From: Larix sibirica
Lineage: Eukaryota > Streptophyta > Pinopsida > Pinales > Pinaceae
Direction: 5' to 3'
Assembly (NCBI GenBank): GCA_004151065.3
Contig: NWUY0300061595.1
Span: 1-17,024, forward strand
Length of the DNA: 17,024 nucleotides
Under the pieces are notes generated by a model, which was not told the DNA's origin, did no database searches, and saw nothing but the letters and a program-made list of their open reading frames with translations. A program made the translations under genes and the position numbers. Below are positions 1 through 9,130 of the stretch, one piece after another (the first letter of the stretch is position 1; each line of letters starts with the position of its first letter).

Positions 1-614
1 TTGCCGAAAGGGCCGGTGAAAAGGGGTTTTGTTGGTTCCTCGAACCGCGCAGAACCTGGGTCTTTCTAGAAAACCTCAAGAACAGTATAAGAAACCAACA
101 CATTTATGTAGATATTGACCCTAAACACTTTTCCTGAAACCCCCTCCTAATAGCTAAAAGCCTCCCCCCATCACTTAAACCCCACACCATAAAACCCTCA
201 TGCCCCCCAATACTTGCAATGCATTGGCCTGATTTTTGACAATTAATACCCATAATATGAACACACGTGCTAGGATATTGATCAACAAGCGAAGCCCCCA
301 TGCGAGAATCAGAGCTGGGAGTGGCAAATTTTATGAGAAAATAAAAAATAATCAATGAAAAGCACATTCCTTCACCCCCATATCAAGTTAATGACCCATG
401 TGTGGGGAAAGAACGAACACGTGTTGAGCTTATAATCAATATATCAAATGGGAGGCTAATCAATAAATAGAAAGGATTCATACATGTACTTACTCGTCCT
501 TAAAAAGAGTGGCACGACAGCCAACATGTCTAGGAGTAATTGTAGTGTCAATTCAACTCCCTGTACCCATCAAATTTGGCCACCAAGAGTGATCTTTAGA
601 AACTAAGTATAGGC
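1..614. other. Outer flank of left arm, no gene recognised
   Basis: Bases 1-70 have no partner in the window because the right arm reaches the window end first. From 71 the segment mirrors 16481-17024. A minus-strand frame of 87 codons (104-367) is identical in both arms but matches no family I recognise, so I do not call it a gene. This could be the unrecognised 3' part of the element, its 3' LTR, or host flank. I saw no copy of the candidate 5' LTR here. Confidence 0.5.
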
Positions 615-833
615 GGTGTATAGCACTAGAAATCCATATCACAAAGGATCCACAACATGGAGAATCCACAACACTGAGTATTTACAACACCCACAATCTA
701 CAGCACAAATGATTCGCGACATGAAGGATCTGCAACATGAAGGGTCTGTAGCACTCACAATCCATAACACAAAGGATCTGCAACACGAAGAATCCACGAC
801 ACTAAGGATCTGCAACACAATGGATCTACAACA
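615..833 (-). repeat. 16-bp minisatellite, about 13 units (left)
   Basis: On the minus strand thirteen consecutive 16-bp units (626-833) plus a partial unit (615-625) follow a consensus near tgttgcagatcctttg, with several substitutions per unit but no length change. It mirrors 16262-16480. Because 16 is not a multiple of three, open frames across it give a 16-residue peptide period. These are by-products of the repeat, not genes. Confidence 0.9.
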
Positions 834-1011
834 TGCAACACTGTATCTGTAGAAATCGAGACCAAAGGTTGATTTAGAAAACAACTAGTAGCAGGAAAAA
901 ATAGGTGAACAAGTTGAATTAGCAGCATAATACTGAACTCAACAAAAAGATTTATTTAGTGAAAAAAATATGAAAGATGTTGGGAAAAGGAGATGCAAAA
1001 CAGTGATGATC

Positions 1012-1076
1012 ATTTTTGTTGTTTCCTTTTTCCTTTTTTTTTTCTTGTTTTCTCTTTTTGTCTTCTTCTTTTTTTT
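1012..1076 (-). other. 65-bp purine-rich tract on the minus strand, possible polypurine tract (left)
   Basis: The plus strand is almost wholly C/T here, so the minus (element) strand is a purine-rich run of A and G with a few C interruptions. Retrotransposon plus-strand synthesis is primed from a purine tract just upstream of the 3' LTR. The position 3' of integrase fits, but the tract is much longer than the usual 10-20 bp and may be simple low-complexity sequence. Confidence 0.35.
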
Positions 1077-1300
1077 AATAGGTAGCCACTCGCAACGAAG
1101 CTGGTTTTCGTATGGCACTCGTCTATTTAAACCCCCAAAAGAGTTTTCGCAAATATATTATTATCCAATTTTATTTACCCAGTGATACCAACTAAACAAT
1201 GGTTTCTAGTATCCCTGGGTCTTTTAGTTCCCAAAATTGGGTTTTCACTACAAGATTATTTCTTTTTCTTTAATATATATTTTTCTTTTATTTTTGTTAT

Positions 1301-1314
1301 ACACACACACACAC
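1301..1314. repeat. (AC)7 microsatellite (left)
   Basis: Seven uninterrupted AC repeats lie about 20 bp outside the integrase reading frame. The tract mirrors (GT)7 at 15781-15794 with the same repeat number. Fast-mutating tracts of equal length in both arms fit a very recent duplication or an assembly copy. Confidence 0.9.
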
Positions 1315-1331
1315 ATAAACTGAACATATAA

Positions 1332-2703
1332 TTATGTTGTTATTGCAAGTAGCCAATCCATTACATCAACAAATTCCAATTCTAAGTGAACAACGATTTG
1401 TTGAATGAAAGCTTCTTTGGATAGTGGCTTTTGGTACAATCATAGTCGATGTCCATTAGCAAACAAGGGAATGTGTTCTTCATCAATAGTTATGAGCTTG
1501 GCAATGCCATTATAAAATATTGTATCCACCTCATAGAGGCCTGACCATCTTGTGCATAGCCTTCCTTTCATTTCCTTGAATCTTGAATCATACGGTAGGG
1601 CCCATTCACTTACTTGGAATATATTTTTCTTGATAAATTTATCATTCCTCCTTTCCCACTCTTGTTGAACAATAGAGGTATGATGCAAAGAAACTTGATG
1701 AAATTCATCAAGCTCATTGAGATGATCTAGGTGGTGTTCATGTTGTGCTTCTGTAAGATCTAAACACACTTGTAACGCATTTTTCAATGTCTTGACTTCA
1801 AATTCAATTGGGAAAAACAACATTGTTACCATAGACAAGTTCATATAGGTTGAATCCCAAGTTATTATGCCATGTGATTTGGTACACCCAAAGGGCTTCC
1901 GGGGGTCTTGCATCCCAATCATGACAGTGGATTTGCACAGTCTTTGTCAAAATAGATTCTAACACCTTTTTGGTATTTTTAACTTGTCCATTGGCTTATG
2001 GATGATAAGGAAAAGTAGTCTGATGCCAAATATGATATCATTTAGTATGTTTCTGTATCAAATGAGAAGTAAACTAAGAACCTCCATCTGTGATAATCTC
2101 TTGGGGTACCCCAAAACAAACAAATATCTCTTCATAAAATAAATATGATACAATTTGCTTGATATCTCTGGGAAGTGCTTTGGTCTCCGCCCATTTAATG
2201 ACATAATATGTGCATACCAATATGTATATTTTCTAACAATATTTAGGGTTGATCATCCCCACAAAGTCTAAGGCCCATTTTTCAATCACAAGGTGAGTCC
2301 ACAGTGACCCATCCTTTGGAAACTATCATATAGCTTCTCACATACTTTTTAGCATTCTGAAACACACTAGGCCAATAATATCCCAGGAAAAGCACTTTAT
2401 GAGATGTCCTTTTATTAGCAAAGTGTCCACCACAATGCTCATCATGACAAGTTTTTAGGATTTCATAGATCTTATCCTCTCAGACACATCGTTGGATCAT
2501 GAGATCCGGGTAATGTGTAAAAGAGGTAGCCTTCAAGCTAGGAGTACCTAAAACTTTGTTGAATGATGTGTTGTTTCTCCCTTGGAGAAAGGTAGTTTGG
2601 AAGACTTTTGCAGCCAAATACTTAGGAATATTTGCATACACAATGTGAGTAGATAATGCAAAAATATGTTCATCAAGGAAACTATTCTCAACTGGTAAAG
2701 CAT
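1332..2703 (-). pseudogene. Ty3/gypsy integrase, inactivated (left copy)
   Basis: This is the reverse-complement partner of 14392-15763 with the same lesions. It would have inserted the element's cDNA into the genome. The zinc-binding N-terminus, the catalytic core and the C-terminal domain (about 1332-1812) are recognisable in that order on the minus strand. The catalytic triad reads Tyr (2206-2208), Asp (2086-2088), Lys (1978-1980) instead of Asp, Asp, Glu. At least two frameshifts and several stops break the frame. The longest open piece is 1440-1922, and the frame continues past its stop to 1332 with the usual post-GHRL tail. It lies directly 3' of RNase H, the Ty3/gypsy domain order. Confidence 0.88.
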
Positions 2704-3100
2704 CACCTTCATTGGTAATCCCAGAAAGGAAATTTGCTACAACATTACCCTTCCAGCGCCTATCAATGATGGTGACAACAAATTCTTGCAACAATAACAA
2801 CCACCTAGTTATTATGTCATTAGTAATAGGTTTGTTCATTAAATAATGAATGGTTGAATGATCAGTATGAGAAACTTCTTAATGGAATAAACAACAACAC
2901 GAAACTCCTTTTATGTTACCGTATATTTTTACATGGGCCAGGTTCTTGCTGATGAAGTAGGTGGCATAAGGCTTCCACTCCTCTTGTTGACCTAACACTA
3001 CTCCAATGGTTGTGTCTAAAGAATCTATGGAGATATGAAATGGTATAGACCAATTTTTCCTTTGCAAGATGAGAGCCTCAAAGAGTCTTTTCTTAAGTTC
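2704..3100 (-). pseudogene. Ty3/gypsy RNase H, degenerate (left copy)
   Basis: This mirrors 13995-14391. The minus-strand frame shows the domain start, with a conserved Asp at 3024-3026 in HISIDSLDT, and the later TDH motif with Asp at 2862-2864. Then comes the RWLLLLQEF stretch typical of plant Tat/Athila-type elements. A local frameshift, with a stop replacing a codon of the expected T-E-K-E region, and a short deletion separate these parts. The domain would have removed the RNA strand during reverse transcription. As it stands it cannot be made as one protein. Confidence 0.82.
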
Positions 3101-3867
3101 TTAAAAAACAAATTGACATTTATTAGTCCAAACAAAGAAACAATAATATCTAGCATGTCCTAAAAAACTTATTGCCTCCTTATATGATTTTGGACTAGAA
3201 ATATTTAAGATTACCTCGATTTTTGTCAAGTCCACCTTGATTCCTGTAGAAGAAACATAATTCCCAGGAACAATACCTTCACTCATCAACATATGAAATT
3301 TTATGTGACTAAGGAAGAGGTGAGTTTCTTTGCATCATTTAAGCACTTTTTCCAAATTTGCTAGGGTCTCATCAAATGTGTTACTATATACTGTAAAATT
3401 GTCCATGCATATCTCGACACAATCATGGATTAAATCGGAAAATTTACCTAGCATTAAATCGGAAAATTTACCTAGCATATCTATCTAAAAGGTGGAATGT
3501 GTGTTGCAAAATCCAAAGGGAAAGACTCAAAAAGCAAATTCTCCCTAGGTACAAGTAAAGGTGGTGTTATCCTGATATTCAGGAGTGATTTGGATTTTAA
3601 TGTATCCTCTAAATCCATTAAGAAAAGAGAAAAACTCCTTCCCTGCTAATGTGTCAAGAACTTGGTCAATGAAAGGTAAGGAAAATTGTATTTTTGTGTA
3701 GCCTTGTTTAATTCTCTATAATCAATGTAGATTTTCCTTTTTCTATTCTTCTTTGGTACTATCATTAGAGGAGAGACCCAATAATTATCAGAGCTAGGGT
3801 AGATAAAATTTGCATTGTGTAGTTTCCGCAACCCTTCTTTGACTGTATCTCTTAGGATTGGTTTCAT
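3101..3867 (-). pseudogene. Ty3/gypsy reverse transcriptase, inactivated (left copy)
   Basis: This mirrors 13228-13994. On the minus strand the N-terminal part (3646-3867) carries VSPLMIVPKK and IDYRELNKA. After a frameshift near 3675 the rest is readable with four internal stops. The catalytic box reads C-M-D-N (3398-3409), where an active enzyme has M-D-D, so the second catalytic Asp is Asn. A 24-bp in-frame duplication sits just before it (3430-3477). After GHARYY about two dozen residues normal for this family appear to be missing. It copied element RNA into cDNA when active. Confidence 0.9.
3430..3477 (-). repeat. 24-bp tandem duplication inside RT (left)
   Basis: Two identical 24-bp units (3430-3453, 3454-3477) encode MLGKFSDL twice in the RT frame, just before the catalytic box. 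The reading frame is kept. The same duplication is at 13618-13665, so it predates the inverted duplication. Confidence 0.95.
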
Positions 3868-4319
3868 ATGGCATTGAGGTTGTCAGACAGGTCGAGCATC
3901 ATTCTGAATGTAAATATTGTGGGTGCACATATAAGGGCGAATGCCCTTCATATATGTGTAGTCCCATGCAAATGCATCCTTCTACTCTTGCAAAATATGA
4001 ATCAGTTATTTTTTTTGCAAAGGATATAACTATGGATTGATGTTCAAGTTCTTTACAAGCTCGATTTCTATAGGGATACCAATTAGTTTTGTAATGTGGT
4101 AGGGATTCATAACTAGTGGATCCAAATATAGATATGTCATATGACTTTACAGAATAGAGGTTTGCATTATAGAATCCAAGTACTAGAATATTGGCTAAGA
4201 AGATGAAGATCGATTACTTATGAAGTCATTAATCATACCATCTTTGGTTTCATCTTTAAAATAGAGTTATCTTTCAATTGTGAGTAACTAAAAAAAAAAT
4301 TAGTATCACAATCTTCATC
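3868..4319 (-). other. Decayed protease-RT linker (left)
   Basis: This 452-bp stretch between protease and RT mirrors 12776-13227. Short pieces of polyprotein-like sequence can be read on the minus strand, but stops and frame changes are dense and I cannot assign a domain. The open frame on the opposite strand (3858-4040) is chance. Confidence 0.6.
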
Positions 4320-4928
4320 TTATACCAACATGGGACTTTCATAGTCTGTACTAGGTCTGGCTATGGGGTAAAGAGTGAGTTCCTTCATAGAAATTTTACG
4401 AGATATTTTCATACTTACAAATCTGCAACCAATATATGCATCAGTAGTAGCTAACCATGGCCTATCCAAGATTAAAGGATGGCCCCCAAAACGAGATTTT
4501 GGATGTAGAACTAAAATGTCAACGGGATATTTCCATGAATCCATGGAAATGACTATGTCCTCCAGGACCCACTCTGGTCTAATAGTGGATCAGACTCCCG
4601 ATTCCAAAACTGTAGGAGTTTGTATGAAGTTAAATAATCCAAGTCTTTCCATGTTTTCCTTGGTCATTACATTTATGGGAGCTCCCAAGTTAATTAAAGT
4701 ATTTGGTATGCCAACTTGGTTGATGTAAAAATTAACCATTGGGCTACCAGGATCCATATATTTGGCGATAACAACCTTCCCAAGCATTAAATCAACCAAT
4801 TTCCCAATCACATGAAAAGTTGGAGGATCCTTTGGCTTCCTACCAGTTTTTATAATACATATCTCCCTAATAGCTTTGGTATATATGGCAACATCCTTGT
4901 TGTTGGAAACAATGGAATTTTGACACAA
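4320..4928 (-). pseudogene. Retroviral-type aspartic protease, inactivated (left copy)
   Basis: This mirrors 12167-12775. One minus-strand frame with a single internal stop (4591-4593) covers the protease. The catalytic D-L/S-G-A motif reads N-L-G-A, with Asn at 4689-4691, so the nucleophile-activating Asp is lost. The second conserved motif, usually I-L-G-R-P-W, reads ILDRPWLA. The enzyme would have cut the Gag-Pol polyprotein into working parts. Family assignment is firm; inactivity is inferred from the missing Asp. Confidence 0.87.
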
Positions 4929-5652
4929 ACATTTTATAGTTCTTCCACTAGATCAAAGTTGGGTTGAGTGGGCAGTTTTTCTATTCTTAACCTTTATGGG
5001 TATGGAGGAAGATAGTCAACCCCCATAGAATGAAATTGGTCTGAATTCCTAGGATGAATAGGTTGTGGTGTCATAATAGGATGACTTTCAAATTGGTCCT
5101 CAACATGATTTGTTTATGATGGGTGAACTTCTTCTTCATCATTTTTTGTGGCAATTGGGGAAGTTCTTTCATTGATTATTATCCCTGATCTTAGATGGAT
5201 ATCTTGATATTCCATAGGGGAAAGATAACATGTAGGATAAATAGGCAACTCAGCAATGTAAGTGTTCTGAATTGTTTTATTGTTGTTAGGATTAGGATGG
5301 GGTTGTGCAACTAGTCGGGGTCCTAGAGGAGAATTATTTGTTGGGTTACTTGTAGGCAGTTGTAAATTGCTTGTAATTGTTATTGTTGAGGTTGTTGTGC
5401 TAGAAATTGTTGGTTTCTAGGAGAATATCCCCACCATCCTTGTGTCCATTAGTAGCCTAGGGTTGGATGTGGTGGCCATTGAGGCCAAGGTGTGCAACGA
5501 TACCATAGTTGGGAAGAAGGGCATTGTGGTTGATGATGATGATATTACATTTGTTGATTACTCCAGTAAGTATTAAAAAACTAAGAAGGGTCTTGATTCA
5601 TACCTGGAGGCTGAGGCTTTTAAGGTTTCTTTGGAGGAACAAAAAAAAATTG
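4929..5652 (-). other. Decayed Gag C-terminal/linker region, Gln/Asn-rich (left)
   Basis: This is the 724-bp mirror of 11443-12166. Minus-strand readings are rich in Gln, Asn and Pro, as expected between the zinc knuckles and the protease in this element type. Frameshifts and stops prevent a continuous frame. A piece resembling the segment just upstream of the protease is readable near 4930-5000. Confidence 0.6.
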
Positions 5653-6635
5653 TTATGTTTCTAAATTCTCTCCTTGGTATACTACTTTCAAGCCATGCAA
5701 AGAGGGGCAACTACTAGTGGGATGGTCTTGTTCACAAATGCTGCATATTTTAATATTGTTAAGTGAACACTCCCTTAAAAGGTGTTTTTGTTTGCATTTG
5801 GAGCAAAAGGAAAACACCACTTTCTCTACCTGTGCTTTCCTTTTTTGGCCTAGAATATATCAATTTGAGATTCTAAGGAACTTAAAATATCATTTTTAAA
5901 ATTATCCAACAATTTACCTAGGTCAGCTTGAGTGACTCCTCCCATGACTAACCTTGTAACTCTGGCAATGTCCTCGCAAGAGCCTCTTCCAGCTTTGGAA
6001 GTTCCTCTTGAGTACCTTATACAAAGATTGCATATTTCAACATATTCAACCATGGAGATATCTCCTTTCCCCATCATATTTATGATGTCCACACACTCAT
6101 CCTGTAATCCTCTTATTAGAATCATGCTCAAGGCCTCGCCTAAGTTTCTATACTTAGACCTCTGCATATTGTATTGAAACCACTCTACATAATATTCTAA
6201 TATTTCCCCATATCCTTGAGTCAATTTGAAGATTTCTTCCTGTAGATCCTTAGCTATGCAATAGTCTTGATACGTTTTTAAGAATGCATGCTTCATCTCA
6301 TCCCATGTATTGATAGACTATCCTTTAATTCCCACAAACCATTGAAGTGTTGCACTCTCCAATGTAGCAAGAAACAACTTCAGCTCTCATGCATCGGAGA
6401 TATAGTCATAGCTATAACACAAATTATCAAACTCAAAGAGGAAGGTGTCAAGAGCTCCACTTGATATTCCATGAAGGTTAGGTAAGACTAAGAGAGGAAT
6501 AACATTCATTGGTGCTTCTCCATGAATGTCTCCAATTAGAAACTCAAAAGTTGTATGAGATCCAACCTCATCTTTTGCCATACTTTCTTCAGAAAATTCA
6601 TAGAGACCTCTTAAAAAGGGATTTTGAACAACCAT
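5653..6635 (-). pseudogene. Gag polyprotein with two zinc knuckles, broken (left copy)
   Basis: This is the nucleocapsid/capsid precursor that packages element RNA. From the ATG at 6635 the frame runs through a capsid-like region with a retrotransposon-gag signature (RWFVGIKG, then SINTWDEMKHAF). The longest uninterrupted piece is 5850-6296 (148 codons). A frameshift then leads to two CX2CX3HX4C knuckles (5767-5805 and 5707-5745). Unlike the right copy, it has a Gln codon at 6218-6220 where the right copy has TAA, so this arm keeps the older state there. Stops after YDYISDA and after GIKG are shared with the right copy. Confidence 0.87.
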
Positions 6636-6743
6636 TGACCCTTCAAAAGGAATGGATTATGATGGACTATCCTTTATGTCCCACAAACCATCGAAGTGTT
6701 GCACTCTTCAATGTAGCAAGAAACAACTTCAGCTCTCATGCAT
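6316..6743 (-). repeat. 349-bp gag tandem units, first set (left)
   Basis: Unit 6316-6664 is followed by a second unit starting at 6665 that is cut by the n at 6744. Both begin gactatccttta and cover the gag N-terminal coding region. The offset of 349 bp is not a multiple of three, so the upstream copy is out of frame with the downstream one. The right arm shows the same arrangement (10431-10779, then 10296-10430). Confidence 0.85.
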
Positions 6744-6744
6744 N
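6744..6744. other. Single n: probable contig join
   Basis: This is the only ambiguous base in the window. The sequence before it ends inside a gag repeat unit (catgcat). The sequence after it jumps back to a point first seen at 6280. Some scaffolders insert a single n where two contigs seem to overlap but could not be merged, and the flanking duplication fits that. An ordinary ambiguous base is less likely, because the context also changes here. Confidence 0.8.
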
Positions 6745-6780
6745 AAGAATGCATGCTTCATCTCATCCCATGTATTGATA

Positions 6781-7480
6781 GACTATCCTTTAATTCCCAC
6801 AAACCATCGAAGTGTTGCACTCTCCAATGTAGCAAGAAGCAACTTCAGCTCTCATGCATTGGAGATATAGTCATAGCTATAACACAAATTATCAAACTCA
6901 AAGAGGAAGGTGTCAAGAGCTCCACTTGATATTCCATGAAGGTTAGGTAAGACTAAGAGAGGAATAACATTCATTGGTGCTTCTCCATGAATGTCTCCAA
7001 TTAGAAACTCAAAAGTTGTATGAGATCCAACCTCATCTTTTGCCATACTTTCTTCAGAAAATTCATAGAGACCTCTTAAAAAGGGATTTTGAACAACCAT
7101 TGACCCTTCAAAAGGAATGGATTATGATGGACTATCCTTTATGTCCCACAAACCATCGAAGTGTTGCACTCTTCAATGTAGCAAGAAACAACTTCAGCTC
7201 TCATGCATCAAAGATATAGTCATAGCTATAGCACAAATTATCAAACTCAAAGAGGAAGGTGTCAAGAGCTCCACTTGGCAGTCCATGAAGGTTAGGTAAG
7301 GCTAAGAGAGGAATAACATTCATTGGTGCTTCTCCATGAATGTCTCCAATTGGAAACTCAAACGTTGTATGAGATCCAACCTCATCTTTTGCCATACTTT
7401 CTTTCAGAAAATTCATAGAGACCTCCTAAAAAGGGATTTTGAACAACCATTGACCCTTCAAAAGGAATGGATTATGATGG
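6781..7480 (-). repeat. 349-bp gag tandem units, second set
   Basis: Units 6781-7129 and 7130-7480 are tandem copies of the gag N-terminal segment. The first is almost identical to 6316-6664 across the n. The unit 7130-7480 is complete and differs by a few per cent from its neighbour. Its differences include a one-base insertion (ctttctttcag against ctttcttcag) that shifts the frame after GLYEF. If 6280-7208 is an assembly duplication, the real element has two units: 6781-7129 and 7130-7480. Confidence 0.85.
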
Positions 7481-7672
7481 TTCTTGAACATGATTAAATT
7501 GGACTTAAATCTCTGAATCTTGTTTCCCACTAATCAATTCATCTATACCCGTACCCGTTTATAAGTGGATGAAATTCAACTTCAACTAATGATGATTCAG
7601 CTCTTGAAAGTGATTCTAGTGGAGTTCTTTATCTGACAATGTTCCAATGTCCTCCTTGTCCTCTTCTACCTG
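7451..7672 (-). pseudogene. Upstream Gag N-terminal remnant
   Basis: On the minus strand one frame runs from 7672 into the MVVQNPF start at 7451 with five stops. Between them is acidic, protein-like sequence such as VEEDKEDIGTLSDKEL. This suggests gag originally began further upstream than the ATG in the 349-bp unit. The same frame can be followed toward the leader repeats, where HSLREFYSEFLLN recurs. No homologue was checked, so this is inference from composition and frame continuity. The 7481-7746 stretch holds nothing else that I recognise. Confidence 0.45.
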
Positions 7673-7746
7673 TAGATATTTTAGGATTGGGGGTGGATCT
7701 TATTGCACCACATGTTCTAGGATTTCTTCTTTTATTCATGCAAACT

Positions 7747-8703
7747 ATATGCTTTGAGTACAATTGAGTAGGAACTCACTATAAAATTCTCGTAGTGAAT
7801 GCCCAAGTTCTTACCTTTCGTCTTACCACTCATTTTCCCTCATACACAAGGCACTACTATTCATGATTCTAATTTTTAGGATGCAAATACTGTGTATGGA
7901 ATGTTCAGAAAGCTCGATCCACACTCAAGTTTCAAAAACCCCATTATTGTATACCAACTAAAACCAATACCAGATGTACTATTGTGCCCTTAATTACTAA
8001 CAACGCCAAAACGTTGGGTGAATTAATTGCTTTTACAAACAACTGTAGAATTTAAGCATATGCTTTGAGTACAATGAAGTAGGAACTCACTATAAAATTC
8101 TCGCAATGAATGCCCAGGTTCTTACCTCGTGTCATACCAATCATTTTTCCTTGTACACGAGGAACTACTATTCATGATTCTAAGTTTTAGGATGCAAATA
8201 CTGTGTATGAAATGTACAGAAAGCTCAGTCAACACTCACTTTTCAAAAATTCCATTACTATATACCAACTAAAAACAATGTCAGATGCATTATTGTGCCC
8301 TTAATAACTTCCCCGGAAATGGCATGAAAAAGTTGCACGAATTAATTGCTTTTACAACAACTAACTGTAGAATTTAAACATATGCTTTGAGTATAATGGA
8401 GTAGGAACTCACTATAAAATTCTCATAGTGAATTCCCAGGTTCTTACTTCTCGTCTTACCACTCATTTTTCCTCGTACACAAGGCACTACTATTCATGAT
8501 TCTAATTTTTAGGATGCAAATACTGTGTATGGAATTTTCAGAAAGCTCAATCAACACTCACTTTTCAAAAGTCCCATTATTGTGTACCAACTAAAACCAG
8601 TGCCAGATGTACTATTGTGCCCTTAATAAATTCCCCGAAAACGACGCCAAAATGTTGGGAGAATTAATTGCTTTTACAAACAACTAACTGTAGAATTTAG
8701 GCA
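7747..8703 (-). repeat. Three tandem leader units of 311-324 bp
   Basis: Units start at 7747, 8058 and 8380, each with atatgctttgag, and are 311, 322 and about 324 bp long with roughly 10-15% divergence by eye. On the minus strand each unit carries, in order, a last part like the LTR end, a primer-binding-site-like stretch, leader sequence and a short frame containing REFYSEFLL. The outermost unit abuts the candidate LTR. The divergence makes these duplications older than the inverted duplication. They are present only on the left side. Confidence 0.9.
8632..8649 (-). promoter_or_regulatory. Primer-binding site, tRNA-Asp type
   Basis: The minus strand reads tggcgtcgttttcgggga, which matches 15 of 18 bases of tggcgccgttgccgggga, the complement of the plant tRNA-Asp 3' end. 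This site primes minus-strand cDNA synthesis. It lies 3 bases after a CA that could close the 5' LTR. Two of the three mismatches are C-to-T. Weaker versions occur in the other two leader units, at 8310-8327 (13 of 18) and 7991-8008 (the TGGCG and GTT parts). Confidence 0.65.
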
Positions 8704-9060
8704 TGTGGATATAGATACTAAACAATATGAAAGAGATCATAAATCTAACAAATTCATGCAATAGATGTGCTAAACATTAATCATTACACAAAAGAGAGAA
8801 GTCAAAAACATGAGAAAATTTTGTATTACATCACTTTACAATGAATGAGTGATGGAATATACAAGGGGAAATTTAAATTACGTCATGGAGGAAATTCGAA
8901 TTGCTCATGTAGTGGATGAGATACTAATTAGGCTTAAGAGAAGCATGGTTCCAAGACAAGCATGGTTTCCACTTCTAGAAGATTGTGATAACCAATCAGA
9001 GGAAAATAATTCACAATAATTATGAAAAAAATATTCACAAAAGTCATGCACATTGTGACA
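8653..9060 (-). repeat. Candidate 5' LTR of the left element
   Basis: On the minus strand this 408-bp stretch begins TGTCACAATG, ends CCCAACA and lies 3 bp upstream of the primer-binding site, so it has the TG...CA ends expected of an LTR. The inner boundary is well supported by the primer-binding site. The outer boundary at 9060 is a guess, because I found no second LTR copy to compare with and no target duplication. It contains a TATA-like tgtatatt, which is weak evidence for a promoter. Confidence 0.4.
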
Positions 9061-9130
9061 TCCAAAAACCATAAACAATGTCATTAAAACGTGTAACTTG
9101 TTTTCCTAAAATACATACTAATCTTTCTAT

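Larger units (their letters stand above)
834..1331. other. Non-coding 3' region between integrase and minisatellite (left)
   Basis: No gene is seen. On the minus strand, downstream of integrase, there is a dinucleotide microsatellite (1301-1314), an AT-rich stretch and a long purine tract (1012-1076). This is where a Ty3/gypsy element would keep its polypurine tract and the start of its 3' LTR. I could not locate a convincing LTR start. The segment mirrors 15764-16261. Confidence 0.55.
71..6743. repeat. Left arm of a 6.67-kb inverted repeat
   Basis: This segment is the reverse complement of 10352-17024, with paired positions summing to 17095. Every coding fragment compared matches its partner, as do the non-coding stretches sampled near 2040, 4950 and 5460. 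I found six mismatches, at 6218, 6244, 6267, 6343, 6374 and 6395, all near the inner end. The arm holds a minus-strand dead Ty3/gypsy element. Position 71 pairs with the last base of the window, so the repeat may extend further on both sides. A real inverted duplication and a duplicated contig are both possible, because an n follows immediately at 6744. Confidence 0.95.
6280..7208. repeat. 464-bp direct duplication across the n
   Basis: Copies 6280-6743 and 6745-7208 are offset by 465 bp and differ at only three sites that I found (6343/6808, 6374/6839, 6395/6860). The n sits exactly between them. The copy after the n agrees with the right arm at all three sites. The simplest reading is two overlapping contig ends placed in tandem, so the true locus probably has one copy. 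A real tandem duplication cannot be excluded. Confidence 0.85.

Noticed and set aside
616-884. Open frames on both strands across the minisatellite (78 and 81 codons), and their mirrors at 16211-16479
   Set aside because: The peptides simply repeat every 16 residues because of the 16-bp units; no start context or family resemblance.
970-1185. 71-codon frame with a Phe-rich hydrophobic run, mirrored at 15910-16125
   Set aside because: The apparent membrane segment is the translation of a T-rich low-complexity tract, antisense to the element.
4375-4728. 117-codon frame antisense to the protease, mirrored at 12367-12720
   Set aside because: It overlaps the well-supported protease frame on the other strand and has no family resemblance.
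5932-6177. 81-codon frame antisense to gag, mirrored at 10918-11163
   Set aside because: It is a shadow of the gag coding sequence.
6509-7299. Several plus-strand frames of 60-89 codons, some crossing the n
   Set aside because: They are antisense shadows of the repeated gag N-terminus; two include an unknown residue at the join.
7747-8703. CRISPR-like or satellite array
   Set aside because: Only three units above 300 bp, with no short repeats and spacers; they match a retrotransposon leader with primer-binding-site-like sequence.
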